64,000 nucleotides of DNA, from contig NZ_BMHY01000003.1 of the NCBI RefSeq assembly GCF_014641555.1, forward strand, positions 35,012 through 99,011, in the 5' to 3' direction. The translations under genes and the position numbers were made by a program. Positions 34,898 to 44,143 of this stretch are shown here, one piece after another (the stretch's first letter is position 1; each line of letters starts with the position of its first letter). The DNA comes from Paenibacillus radicis (ex Gao et al. 2016) (GTDB lineage: Bacteria > Bacillota > Bacilli > Paenibacillales > Paenibacillaceae). A model generated the notes under the pieces. That model searched no databases and was not told the DNA's origin. It was given only the letters and a program-made list of their open reading frames with translations.

Positions 34898-35924
34898 TGC
34901 GAAGCTGGTTTGCTGCTCGGAGGGCTTCTTTCGCCGAACGAACCAACTTCGCTTTTTTGCGAACCTAGCTTCGTTAAATCGCCCATTGCTGCATGCGCCA
35001 CGTCTGGAGCGAACTTAGCTTCGCTGTCCGTGAACCTTGGTTCTCCAATAGCGAAAATCACTTCGCTGTTGCCGCTCAGCTAGCTGTTACAACACTGCCG
35101 AACGAAGCTAGCTTCGCTATTTTGCGAAGCTGGTTCGCTAATTTTCCCTTTGCTGCATGCGCCCGCTTCTGGAGCAAACTTAACTTCGCTTTTTTGCGAA
35201 ATCGGTTCGCTGCTCGGAGGGGCTCTCCCGTCGAACGAACCAACATCGCTTTTTTGCGAACCTGACTTCGTTAATTCACCCTTTGCAGCATATACCCGCG
35301 TCTGGAGCGAACTAAATTTCGCTGTTTAGCGAAATCGGTTCGCTGCTCGGAGAGGCTCTTTCGCCGAACGAACCAACTTCGCTTTTTTGCGAACCTAGCT
35401 TCGCTAATCCACCCTTTGCAGCATGCGCCTACGTCTGGAGCGAACTAAATTTCGCTATCCATGAACCTTGGTTCTCCAATAGCGAAACTTAGTTCGCTGT
35501 TGCCGCTCAGCTAGCTGCTACAACACCGCCGAACGAAGTTGGCTTCGCTATTTTGCGAAGCTGGTTCGCTCTAGGCACTAGCGCTTCCGCACAGCGAAGC
35601 TAGTTTCGCTAATTGCGAATGCTGGTTCGCTGCTCGGAGGGGCTCTTTCGTCGAACGAACCAACTTCGCTTTTTTGCGAACCTGACTTCGCTAATCCACC
35701 CTTTGCAGCATATACCCGCGTCTGGAGCGAACTAAATTTCGCTATCCGCGAATCTAGGTTCGCCGATAGCGAAAAATACTTCGCTGTTACCGGTCAGCTA
35801 GCTGTTACAACACCGCCGAACGAAGTTAGCTTCGCTATTTTGCGAAGCCGATTCGCTCTAGGCACTAGCGCTTCCGCACAGCGAAGCCGGCGCGCAGCAA
35901 CGGCTTGCCCTTCGCATAATAAAA
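34898..35924. repeat. About 1.03-kb tandem array of AGCGAA-N6-TTCGCT palindromes
   Basis: The gap between the 77-residue gene and the BceB-like gene is filled by an array. Eight exact AGCGAA-N6-TTCGCT 18-mers start at 35008, 35050, 35306, 35439, 35481, 35593, 35726 and 35768, with many shorter GCGAA/TTCGC arms between. Three pairs are spaced by exactly 42 bp (35008/35050, 35439/35481, 35726/35768). Larger imperfect units begin with GCTCGGAGRGGCTCT at about 34914, 35212, 35346 and 35634. The loop sequences vary while the arms stay fixed. No gene is supported inside. Similar palindromes recur at 55060-55270. Confidence 0.9.
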
Positions 35925-35949
35925 CAGGCTTCGCTATTAGCGAAGCCTG
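35918..35949 (-). terminator. Terminator of the BceAB-like operon
   Basis: Perfect 11-bp stem CAGGCTTCGCT/AGCGAAGCCTG with a 3-nt loop, followed on the minus strand by TTTTATT. Its arms contain the same AGCGAA/TTCGCT core as the adjacent array. Confidence 0.8.
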
Positions 35950-35966
35950 CCTTGTCTTTCTGCTGC

Positions 35967-37910
35967 CTAGCGCAGCACGATCCTTTTATACAAATTAACC
36001 GTTATGAAATAATACGCGGAATAGATCACCGCAAATAGCAGGATCGGCAGCCAGAGCCGGTAATACGGCTCCGCCAAAATAAACGAGAAGAGACGCATGC
36101 CCACCAATACGTGCAGCAGACCGGCAATGCCCGGGAATAGGAAGACGAGCAGCAGCTCGGTGTAAATCGAACGCGACAGCCTCTCCCTCCGTACGCCAAG
36201 CTTATGCAGCATCTCATAGCGCTGTATGTCTTTCGCTGCTCCGGACAATATTTTGAACATCAAGCAGCTTGCCATCATCGCCAGAAAGGCGATGCCGAGG
36301 AAAAAGCCCATAAACATCGTCCCGCTTGAAATGCCCAGTGCCCGCTGATAGTTTTCATATTTGCTCCAGGTTACTCCCATCCCCTCGCTTTTCTCCATAG
36401 CAAGCTGGTCCAGCTTTTCCCACGAAGAACGGTATGCCAGAAAGTCATCCGTTCTTCCGATTACGACAATCTGCTCCTTCGCCTCCAACGCATCAAATTG
36501 CACGTTATCGGCCAAACGAACGTCGGAGTAGGACAGATTAGTAGGTGCGATTTGCCACAGAAAGGTTGTCCAATCCGAGCTTAGGCTCTCCCCATTTTCA
36601 ATGCCACCAGCAGTTTCACCTTCAACTCCACTTTCAATCCCCGTATCAGCGCTCGCAGCAGTTCCATCCGCACTCTCCCCCGCCACTCCTCCAGCAGAGC
36701 TATTCGCGCTTTCCCCAGCCACTGCCTTCCCCGCAGAATCAGCAGTTGCCTTCGGAAGCGGATCTTCCACTCTCTTGAGTTGATCCCAATAATCTCGCCC
36801 TTGCTGCGAATGAACGAGCGGCCGCTGCGACTCCAAATCCTCCTTCGCATAATAGAGGATTTCATTGTCCAGCTTATAACGATAAGTGAACCTCTCTTTG
36901 AACGGGATGCCCGCAAGCACATTCGTCTCCGCTTCATTCGGATCATGGACGGTCGCATCGTACACCCGGTAAGTCTCGCCGCGAATGAACGCATCATTCC
37001 AGAAAGCCAGTCCGCCTGCGATTGCCCCTGCTCCAAGCGCAATGAGCATCGCCACCGTAGCCAGCAGCTTCGTCAGTTCATTAATCCGAAAACTAAGCTG
37101 ACCAAACGTAAAGGCCCGGATGCCGCGCAATTGATGACTTTTCTTCAGCCTGGCAACAAGCGGAGGCAGAAACGCCATAAACAACAGATAGGTGCCGAGC
37201 GGCGTCATAATGGTTGCAGTAAACAAACCGATCTCCCGCAGCTGTTCCATGAACGTTAAGGACAGATAACCAAGCAAGATGGCGATAACGCCCACAACGA
37301 CCATCACCTTTTTCCAGCCGCTGCTGCGCCAAGGACGGTCCGCCCTCATACTGCCATGCAGCAGCTGCAGCACCTGCATACGCGCCAGCTTCAATTGATT
37401 CCACAGCGCAGAGAAGATGAACAACGCGACGAAAAACAAAACGGTAAATCCGATTGCCGGACCGTATACCGGATAATAGCCCGTCAGATCTGCCTGGAGC
37501 TGCTGGGCCATGAGACGCCCAACCAGCGCTGAAAGACCGAAGCCAATACCGAGTCCAGCGGCCAGAGAAACCATACCGAGCACGATCGTCTCGATAAACA
37601 TCAGCTTGCGTATTTTATCTTTTCTGGCTCCCAGCACCATATAAAGGCCAAACTCCCGTTGGCGGAGCGACAGTAAAAAGCCGTTAGCATACAAAATATA
37701 AAAAAATGTAATGGCTGATAACAAGATGGTTCCTAGCACATATACAAGCTGAATTGAATTGATGACCGCATTGTTCTCAGTAAAACTGCGGTTCCATGCC
37801 ATCGTCTGAAACATATAAAAGATCGATATCGAAATGACAAGTCCGGCCAGCAGCACCAAGTAATCCTTCAGCTTGCTCTTCATGCCGGATAAAGCGAGTT
37901 TCATCAACAT
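35967..37910 (-). CDS. BceB-like ABC transporter permease (FtsX domains)
   Basis: Ten-helix permease of the peptide-antibiotic resistance type, 647 residues. N-terminal FtsX block GMKSKLKDYLVLLAGLVISISIFY, LRQREFGLYMVLGARKDKIRKL near residue 85, and a C-terminal FtsX block with QRYEMLHKLGVRRERLSRSIYTELL. A large extracellular domain lies between helices 7 and 8, as expected. It contains an unusual Ala/Gly/Ser/Glu-rich stretch at about residues 381-443 with repeated GESA-like units, probably an insertion. ATG is 9 bp after the ATPase stop. The cognate BceRS-type kinase and regulator are not adjacent. Confidence 0.9.
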   Translation of the reverse strand: MLMKLALSGMKSKLKDYLVLLAGLVISISIFYMFQTMAWNRSFTENNAVINSIQLVYVLGTILLSAITFFYILYANGFLLSLRQREFGLYMVLGARKDKIRKLMFIETIVLGMVSLAAGLGIGFGLSALVGRLMAQQLQADLTGYYPVYGPAIGFTVLFFVALFIFSALWNQLKLARMQVLQLLHGSMRADRPWRSSGWKKVMVVVGVIAILLGYLSLTFMEQLREIGLFTATIMTPLGTYLLFMAFLPPLVARLKKSHQLRGIRAFTFGQLSFRINELTKLLATVAMLIALGAGAIAGGLAFWNDAFIRGETYRVYDATVHDPNEAETNVLAGIPFKERFTYRYKLDNEILYYAKEDLESQRPLVHSQQGRDYWDQLKRVEDPLPKATADSAGKAVAGESANSSAGGVAGESADGTAASADTGIESGVEGETAGGIENGESLSSDWTTFLWQIAPTNLSYSDVRLADNVQFDALEAKEQIVVIGRTDDFLAYRSSWEKLDQLAMEKSEGMGVTWSKYENYQRALGISSGTMFMGFFLGIAFLAMMASCLMFKILSGAAKDIQRYEMLHKLGVRRERLSRSIYTELLLVFLFPGIAGLLHVLVGMRLFSFILAEPYYRLWLPILLFAVIYSAYYFITVNLYKRIVLR

Positions 37911-37919
37911 GATGCAAGC

Positions 37920-38726
37920 CTACCCCCTATCCTCAACAGCGGACAATTCCTTGGCAGCAGCTTCAGCGGCCGCCGCGCCGTAATCACCCAGCACATTCAG
38001 GATTTGCTTATAAAAAGCTTCCCGGCTCCCCAGCCGATAAAGCTCCTGCACCAATCGTCCGTCTTGAATGAACAATATTCGGCTGCAATAGCTCGCGCTG
38101 AAAGCGTCATGCGTGACCATTAGAATTGAGATTTGCTGCTGCTCGTTCAGCCGCTTCATTTGCTCCAGAAGACCAACCGCATTTTTCGTATCCAATGATC
38201 CGGTTGGCTCGTCACCCAGCAGCAAAGCAGGCTCATGCACAATAGCTCTTGCGGCCGCCGTCCGCTGCCGTTGTCCTCCCGATATCGTTGCCGGATACTT
38301 ATCCGCAAGCTCGGCAATGCCGAGCTGCTCCAGCACTTTGCCCACTCTGTCCATAATTTGATGAACCGGTAAATCCTGCAGCGATAAAGGCAGGGCCACG
38401 TTCTCGTAAACCGTCAAATTGTCGAGCAGATTGAACTCTTGGAAAATAAAGCCGAGACGCTGCGCACGGAAATCCGACAGCTCCCGTGCTTTCATCCGCG
38501 TGATGTCCGTGCCCGCAATAGCGACAGTACCTTCCGTTGGATGGTCCAGCGTGGAGACCACGTTCAGCAGCGTCGTTTTCCCCGAGCCCGATGCGCCCAT
38601 AATGCCAATAAATTCGCCTTCCTGCATCGTAAAAGATACATCATTCAGGGCAAAAACTTGATTTTCAGTTTTTCCCCCATATATTTTAGATACCTTGTTC
38701 ATCTCAATAACCGGTTTTATAGCCAT
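37920..38726 (-). CDS. BceA-like ABC transporter ATPase
   Basis: ATPase partner of the permease. Walker A GASGSGKTTLL at about residues 44-54, Q-loop FIFQEFNLLDNLTVYENVALPL, signature SGGQRQRTAAARAI, Walker B ALLLGDEPTGSLD, H-loop VTHDA. 268 residues, with a C-terminal tail rich in Ala (GAAAAEAAAKEL). AAGGAGA precedes the ATG. The pair probably handles cell-wall-active peptides or lipid II intermediates. Confidence 0.93.
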   Translation of the reverse strand: MAIKPVIEMNKVSKIYGGKTENQVFALNDVSFTMQEGEFIGIMGASGSGKTTLLNVVSTLDHPTEGTVAIAGTDITRMKARELSDFRAQRLGFIFQEFNLLDNLTVYENVALPLSLQDLPVHQIMDRVGKVLEQLGIAELADKYPATISGGQRQRTAAARAIVHEPALLLGDEPTGSLDTKNAVGLLEQMKRLNEQQQISILMVTHDAFSASYCSRILFIQDGRLVQELYRLGSREAFYKQILNVLGDYGAAAAEAAAKELSAVEDRG

Positions 38727-38885
38727 TCTAGTTGCATCTCCTTCTGAATGCGGAGCAGCGCATCGATCGCGTCAGTCGCCGCATTTGATTTATTCAGTAT
38801 AAGGAAGACTGTTAAAGAGACTCTAATGTAACCTTTAAGATTTTCTTATTTTCCCGCCATCCAAATTTAAGAGATGGATACACGC

Positions 38886-38913
38886 AAAAAAAAAGCGGCC
38901 GCAATGGCCGCTT
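38886..38913 (-). terminator. Terminator of the ABC-2 exporter operon
   Basis: AAGCGGCC/GGCCGCTT stem (38893-38913), loop GCAAT, followed on the minus strand by a run of nine T. Confidence 0.85.
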
Positions 38914-38938
38914 CCCCACTTACCTTACATCAATTCAA

Positions 38939-39742
38939 CTAACTTCCAGTGCCTTGATACCGGTTCAACCCCGCATTCCACACTCGATATGCGATAAAGA
39001 ATAGAATGAGGCCAACGACAGGTGTCGCATAAGGCAGCCATGAGACGAACAGCGAACCGCCTTCTTTATCGAGTATGAGCTGGGACGGATAGAAATTAAC
39101 GAAGCCGTAAGGAATGATAAACGTCAATATGACTCGCAGCACTTTGCTGTAAATCGAAATCGGATAGTCGGCGAAGCCCCGGATACCGAAGATGACGACG
39201 TTCATGACCGCACGAGCGCGTACGATCCAAAAGCACATGGAGCCTGTAATGACAATGAAGGCAGCTTGAATCAGCACCGCTCCAAGCAGCAAGGCCACGA
39301 ATCCAGCATATGCCGCCAAGTTTGGATGGAGATCAAGACGGCTGAAGCAGAACCCCAGCATCAGGATCGCGATCACTATGTCACCTAGGAAGAAATGACC
39401 GAAGCTGCGGATTATCATATGAATGAACGGATTGATCGGCTTGACCAACAGGCTGTCAAAGGAGCCCTTATGTACGTCCTCCTCGACATCATTCATTTGA
39501 AAAAAGAAGAATACCGCCGCGATCGCGTAAGTGAGCATATTGAGTGTATAAATGATCATAACCTCGTACATATTCCAGCCGTTAATTGTCTGAAAGCGGC
39601 TCATTAGCGCCCAGATTACCGCATAGCTCACGATATGAGAGAGGGCAAAGCCAACAAAGTCCATATAAAAGCCGAAACCGTGCTCTGTTTTGCTTTTGAA
39701 ATAAATCGGAATAAACCGTGCGTAAAGCTTCAAGTATCTCAT
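38939..39742 (-). CDS. ABC-2 exporter permease, ABC2_membrane_6 (DUF990) type, second subunit
   Basis: 267 residues, six hydrophobic segments, no catalytic motif. The N-terminal MRYLKLYARFIPIYFKSKTEH-like amphipathic start and the stretch FNMNDVEEDVHKGSFDSLLVKPINPF-like are typical of this family, in which two different permeases pair with one NatA-like ATPase. Third gene of a minus-strand operon, 12 bp after the other permease. Substrate unknown. Confidence 0.85.
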   Translation of the reverse strand: MRYLKLYARFIPIYFKSKTEHGFGFYMDFVGFALSHIVSYAVIWALMSRFQTINGWNMYEVMIIYTLNMLTYAIAAVFFFFQMNDVEEDVHKGSFDSLLVKPINPFIHMIIRSFGHFFLGDIVIAILMLGFCFSRLDLHPNLAAYAGFVALLLGAVLIQAAFIVITGSMCFWIVRARAVMNVVIFGIRGFADYPISIYSKVLRVILTFIIPYGFVNFYPSQLILDKEGGSLFVSWLPYATPVVGLILFFIAYRVWNAGLNRYQGTGS

Positions 39743-39754
39743 CTTATCCTCCCC

Positions 39755-40564
39755 TTAGCCTCCCTGAGCGACAAGCCGCCGAACGGCTTTCGACCACATC
39801 CACCTTTGCAGCAGCAGAAAGCCCACAATCCATGCCACCTGCTGAAGAACGATCGCGAGCAGCTCCTGCCAGCCCGTTACTTTGCCCAAATAGACAGAGA
39901 TCGGTTCATAGTAAATGAGGCGAAACGGCAGGAAGTAGGAAAACTGAACCAGCGAATCGGAAAAGAACCAAATCGGAATAAACGCTCCGGAAAACAGCCG
40001 GATCAGCCCGTTAAGCACCGTGTTGATTTGCCAAATCAGAATATACCAGAATGCAATAAGTCCAATTGTATACGTAATGAGGAAATTAAGAATCAGGCCG
40101 TTGAAGACTAGAATCAGGAAAGCGATGCCGCTTGCAAGCGAAGGAAGCTGTACGTGGAAGAATAGCAGGCTGACAATAACGAGAGGCACTAATTCAAACA
40201 GCATCCGGTACATGTTCGTACCGAAGGTCTGGCAAAAGACGACGGACCGGAAACTCATCGGTTTAATGAGATCCATCGCGATCTCGCCTGAGGATACCTT
40301 AGAGCTGACTTTAAAAATAACGTCATTCGTAGCGAATACCGATATGACGGAGCTGATGACGACATACGTAATCATTTCCTGAATGGAAATCGAGCCGGCC
40401 TGTGAGGCCAGTTGGCCCGAGTCGCCGAACAATGCGTGCCAGATATAGACCTGCACGAATATTTTGAACAGCTGACCGAACAGGAACAGCAGTACCTCAG
40501 CCCGGAAAGCGAGATGCGTGCGGAAAGCATTCATCGTCATTTCCCGGTAAAGGGCGATTCTCAT
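39755..40564 (-). CDS. ABC-2 exporter permease, first subunit
   Basis: 269 residues, six hydrophobic segments, with SSKVSSGEIAMDLIKPMSFR corresponding to the same position as HKGSFDSLLVKPINP in the partner subunit, which supports a heterodimer. ATG overlaps the ATPase stop by 4 bp. Second gene of the three-gene exporter operon. Confidence 0.85.
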   Translation of the reverse strand: MRIALYREMTMNAFRTHLAFRAEVLLFLFGQLFKIFVQVYIWHALFGDSGQLASQAGSISIQEMITYVVISSVISVFATNDVIFKVSSKVSSGEIAMDLIKPMSFRSVVFCQTFGTNMYRMLFELVPLVIVSLLFFHVQLPSLASGIAFLILVFNGLILNFLITYTIGLIAFWYILIWQINTVLNGLIRLFSGAFIPIWFFSDSLVQFSYFLPFRLIYYEPISVYLGKVTGWQELLAIVLQQVAWIVGFLLLQRWMWSKAVRRLVAQGG

Positions 40565-41583
40565 GCCATCACTTCCTGACGCGGCCGCTCTTCCTGACTG
40601 AAGCCTGCATACAGATTGCGAATGATCTCTTCAATTTCCGTTTCCTTGACCTTAAAGTCCCGAACCGAGTAGCGGTCCATAATCCATTTGATGACGGCGG
40701 AGGAATTGATATTTTTCTTGTCGTAGACGAGCTGGGTGCGGGCTTCTTCGGTCTGAGAGGACGTAATTCCCATGCGCAGCAGCGCATCGTCCATCACAAA
40801 AACCTCTTCCGTGTCCAGCTCCATCGTCTCCATATTGCCGTAGTCATTCTTCAGTGTAGTCAGATTCCCGTCATACATGAGCTTGCCGTGATCGACTACC
40901 ATGACACGGCTGCACAGCTTCTCGATGTCGGACATATCATGCGTCGTCAAAATGACGGTCGTGCCTCTTTCCCGGTTGATCTCGCGAATGAATTCGCGAA
41001 TTCTCTCTTTCACGACGACATCGAGGCCAATCGTCGGCTCATCGAGATAGACGATGTCGGGATCATGCAGCAATGCCGCACAAAGATCGGCCCGCATCCG
41101 CTGGCCCAAGCTGAGCGAACGTACAGCTACATTCTTGAATTCGTCCAGCCCGAGAATATCGCCGAACAGCGCCATATTTTGCTGATAGCGATCCTCCGGT
41201 ATATCGTACATATACTTGGTCAGCCGAAGCGACTCAATGACGGGCGTATCCCACCATAGCTGACTTTTCTGGCCAAACACCGCGCCGATTCGCCGCGCGT
41301 TCTTAATCCGGTTCTCGAACGGCACCAGTCCGTTCACATGCACCGCCCCGCTTGTCGGGACCAGAATGCCGACCATCATTTTGATCGTGGTCGATTTGCC
41401 TGCTCCGTTTGGCCCGATATAGCCGACAATTTCGCCTTGGTCGATCGTAAACGAAATGTCCTCGACCGCCACCTTCTGCTCATATTCCCGGTACACCAAG
41501 CTTTTCATCAACGGCCAGAACCCGTCACGACGCTTTTGTCTTTTGAATTCCTTGCGCAGATTTTGTACCTCTATAAGCGGCAT
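40561..41583 (-). CDS. NatA-like ABC exporter ATPase
   Basis: 340-residue ATPase. Walker A GPNGAGKSTTIKMM at about residues 58-71, VFGQKSQLWWDTPVIESL (Q-loop in the form usual for this group), signature LSLGQRMRADLCAAL, Walker B IVYLDEPTIGLD, H-loop LTTHDMSD. A C-terminal extension (residues about 245-340) contains no domain I can name. AAGGGAGGG precedes the ATG. Works with the two ABC-2 permeases downstream. Confidence 0.93.
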   Translation of the reverse strand: MPLIEVQNLRKEFKRQKRRDGFWPLMKSLVYREYEQKVAVEDISFTIDQGEIVGYIGPNGAGKSTTIKMMVGILVPTSGAVHVNGLVPFENRIKNARRIGAVFGQKSQLWWDTPVIESLRLTKYMYDIPEDRYQQNMALFGDILGLDEFKNVAVRSLSLGQRMRADLCAALLHDPDIVYLDEPTIGLDVVVKERIREFIREINRERGTTVILTTHDMSDIEKLCSRVMVVDHGKLMYDGNLTTLKNDYGNMETMELDTEEVFVMDDALLRMGITSSQTEEARTQLVYDKKNINSSAVIKWIMDRYSVRDFKVKETEIEEIIRNLYAGFSQEERPRQEVMA

Positions 41584-41681
41584 GAGTGACCCTCCCTTTA
41601 TCCGTATCCGATTAATTGTAGAAAAAGGAAATAGATAAAGATATATGGGAATCTAGTCTTTTGCAGTACGGTATTAGCCGT

Positions 41682-42719
41682 TTAAGCTTCTACAACACCC
41701 AGCGCTTTGTTTTTCTCTTTAAATCTTTCGTTATGGGAGGACACGTAAGCCATTCTGGCAGCCTCTGGCTCCAGATACAGCTTTGCACTGTTCACAGCGA
41801 TTCCTGCATCAGTGAAAGCACCCGCGATCAGGTTCAGCTTACTCTCAAAATATGCAAAATCACCCGCCGCAAAAATACCCGGCAGATTGGTCGCCAGCTT
41901 CGGACTTACGAACACATTCCAATCATCCATGTCCAAGCTCCAGTCCTTGATTCCGACGAAATCGGATTTCAATCCATGGTTAACGATCACTTCGTCCACG
42001 ACGATCGTCTCGGATTCATCTGTCTCTGTATGACTGATCGTTACCTGATCGATCGCTTCTCCATTGCTGCTGAACAGCCGGCTAACCTCATACGGCGTAC
42101 GCACGTCGGCCGAGGAGTTCATCATTTTCGCGATATGGCTCTCATGTCCGCCAAATTGGCTTCGCCGATGTACCACCGTCACTTTCTCGGCAATCGGCTC
42201 CAGCTCGTTGGCCCAGTCTACTGCTGAATTGCCTCCCCCGGAAATAAGCACCTTTTTCCCGCGGAAGGGTTCCAGCTCCTGCACCGTATAATGCAAATTG
42301 GATACCTCGTACCGCTCGGCTCCTTCCAGCTCCAGCTTCGCCATTTTCAAAATACCTCTGCCAATCGCCAAAATAATCGTCCGGGTCCAGTGCCTCTCCC
42401 CGCTAAGAGTTTCTAATAAATAAGTGCCATCCTCCCTCTTCTCCAGACGTTCAACCTGTTGTCCCAGCACGATTGTCGGCTCAAAGGTTTGTGCCTGCTC
42501 CTCCAGTGTCGCAGTCAGCTTCTCGCATAAGGTCGGTGCGACGCCGCCTACGTCCCAGATCATCTTCTCCGGGTAGATCAGCATTCTGCCGCCCAGCTTC
42601 TCGTTTGCGTCGATCAGCTTCGTCTTCATATCTCTCATTCCGCTATAGAAAGCAGCATACATCCCCGCAGGGCCGCCGCCAATAATCGTCACATCATATA
42701 AATCCAGTTGTTCCTTCAC
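41682..42719 (-). CDS. Ferredoxin/flavodoxin-NADP reductase (thioredoxin-reductase-like, YumC/YcgT type)
   Basis: Moves electrons between NADPH and ferredoxin. FAD site [17 protein letters not shown] at residues 14-30, [24 protein letters not shown] site [11 protein letters not shown] near residue 160, and [23 protein letters not shown] at the C-terminal FAD contact. It lacks the CxxC of thioredoxin reductase, as expected for the YumC group. A good Fur box precedes it, which matches iron control of ycgT in Bacillus subtilis (established knowledge). So this copy probably serves iron-limited growth, perhaps siderophore iron release. Confidence 0.92.
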   Translation of the reverse strand: MKEQLDLYDVTIIGGGPAGMYAAFYSGMRDMKTKLIDANEKLGGRMLIYPEKMIWDVGGVAPTLCEKLTATLEEQAQTFEPTIVLGQQVERLEKREDGTYLLETLSGERHWTRTIILAIGRGILKMAKLELEGAERYEVSNLHYTVQELEPFRGKKVLISGGGNSAVDWANELEPIAEKVTVVHRRSQFGGHESHIAKMMNSSADVRTPYEVSRLFSSNGEAIDQVTISHTETDESETIVVDEVIVNHGLKSDFVGIKDWSLDMDDWNVFVSPKLATNLPGIFAAGDFAYFESKLNLIAGAFTDAGIAVNSAKLYLEPEAARMAYVSSHNERFKEKNKALGVVEA

Positions 42720-42743
42720 GTCTATCCCTCCATTGCCTAATTA

Positions 42744-42758
42744 TGAGAGCGATTCTCA
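42744..42758. promoter_or_regulatory. Fur box before the ferredoxin-NADP reductase gene
   Basis: TGAGAGCGATTCTCA matches TGATAATNATTATCA at 11 of 14 defined bases and keeps the inverted repeat. It lies 25 bp before the start. Confidence 0.7.
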
Positions 42759-42991
42759 ATAAAAATTGTAGACCGCAATCAAGGGCCGGGGCAATGGACA
42801 AACTGTAACGCTTTTTTGTAATTATACAAAGCCGGGAACAGCCAATAAGCCAATAATGAAACAGAAAATTTAAGTTTAGCTTCTAGGGACGGAGCGGCCA
42901 TTGTTCTAAAATAAGGGCATTCATTACCGATCAGACAGCCCATCGCATAGTGTCCGATCCAGGTTGTTTGAGATAAGAGGAGGAAAAGATA

Positions 42992-44002
42992 ATGTCAGCG
43001 ATTGAAGGAAGAGCGGTACGAACAGCCGTTATCGGCTATGGAGGTGCATTCAATATTGCCAAAATGCACGCCGATCATATGCTGCAATGCGGCATGCAAT
43101 TTGTTGCAGTCTGTGAAATGAATGAAGAGCGTCTGAATCAAGCGATTGGTGATTTTCCGGGTATCCGCGGCTATGCCACAGTAGAAGAGCTGCTGGCGCA
43201 ACCGGATATCGATCTCGTAACCGTCATTACCCCGCATAATTCTCATTACTCGCTGGGTATGCAAGTGCTGGAGAGCGGCAAGCATTGCGTGCTCGAAAAA
43301 CCGATGAGCATTACGGCGGAGGAAGGCGATGCGCTCGTTCGCAAAGCGAAGGAAAAGGATGTCATGCTCTCCGTCTTCCATAACCGGAGATGGGATTCCT
43401 GGTATTTGACTGCTAAGCAGTTAATTGCGGAGGGACGTCTAGGCGATATTTTCGCTGTAGAGCTCCACATCGGCGGACACGGCCATCCAGGTCATTGGTG
43501 GCGTGCGGACAAAAGCATTTCTGGCGGGCTCGCTTATGACTGGGGCGCTCACTACATCGATTGGCTGCTCGGCCTCGTTCCAAGCCGGATGACGACAGTC
43601 CGCGGCTTTACGCACAAGCTGAAGTGGCATGATGTGACCAATGAAGATCACATGGATATTTTCATCGGCTTCGAGAATGGAACTTCGGCAAGCTTGTCGG
43701 TCTCGTCACTTGCCTATGCGCCAAAGCCAAACCGCCGGATTCTGGGTACTAAGGGCGCGATTATCAGCAACGGCGATGAGGAAGTTATTTTATACGAGGA
43801 TGTAGACGGAAAAAGGGTAGAAACAAAAGTAACTTCTATTCCAAGCAGTTGGATTAGCTACTATAGAAATATAGCCGCTCATTTGACGCAAGGCGAAGAG
43901 CTTGTCGTGAAGCCCGAGCAGTCTCGGCGGATCATCGCCGTGCTCGACACAGCCGGCCGTTCCGCTGCAGAAGGCAAAGAGCTGACTGTACCGTTCGAGT
44001 AA
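42992..44002 (+). CDS. Gfo/Idh/MocA family oxidoreductase
   Basis: NAD(P)-dependent dehydrogenase of sugars or inositol-like compounds. N-terminal Rossmann fold AVIGYGGAFNIAKMHAD, the catalytic EKPMSIT block near residue 100, and the C-terminal domain with SGGLAYDWGAHYIDWLLG (active-site Asp/His) and VTNEDHMDIFIGFENG. 336 residues is normal. GAGGAGG upstream fixes the ATG. Transcribed alone on the plus strand; the sugar isomerases at 46.7-50.5 kb may belong to the same kind of pathway, but are not linked by operon. Confidence 0.92.
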   Translation: MSAIEGRAVRTAVIGYGGAFNIAKMHADHMLQCGMQFVAVCEMNEERLNQAIGDFPGIRGYATVEELLAQPDIDLVTVITPHNSHYSLGMQVLESGKHCVLEKPMSITAEEGDALVRKAKEKDVMLSVFHNRRWDSWYLTAKQLIAEGRLGDIFAVELHIGGHGHPGHWWRADKSISGGLAYDWGAHYIDWLLGLVPSRMTTVRGFTHKLKWHDVTNEDHMDIFIGFENGTSASLSVSSLAYAPKPNRRILGTKGAIISNGDEEVILYEDVDGKRVETKVTSIPSSWISYYRNIAAHLTQGEELVVKPEQSRRIIAVLDTAGRSAAEGKELTVPFE

Positions 44003-44095
44003 AAGATGAAGAGTGCCTAGACTACAATTCATTCGAAATTTATGAAATAATTTTCCAGATGACGATAGGAATGGGAGGAATCCCACAGTCAAAAG

Positions 44096-44111
44096 GCGAA
44101 TATATATTCGC
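44096..44111. promoter_or_regulatory. Perfect 16-bp palindrome before a tandem-VOC gene
   Basis: GCGAATATATATTCGC is fully self-complementary and lies 33 bp before the GTG start. It could be an operator; regulators of VOC genes for quinone or aldehyde stress often use such palindromes, but which one is unknown. Confidence 0.4.
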
Positions 44112-44143
44112 ATTGAAATTCCTTATAAAGGAGACGGTTTACT

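Noticed and set aside
34856..35265. Open frames inside the palindrome array
   Set aside because: They exist because the repeat units avoid stops in some frames; peptides are low-complexity copies of the repeat, without ribosome sites.
34898..35924. CRISPR array
   Set aside because: Repeats are 18-bp palindromes with variable centres and irregular spacing; there are no fixed-length spacers and no cas genes.
44003..44143. Riboswitch in the leader of the VOC gene
   Set aside because: Only short stems (for example GGGA/TCCC) and the palindrome are present; no known riboswitch core can be recognised.
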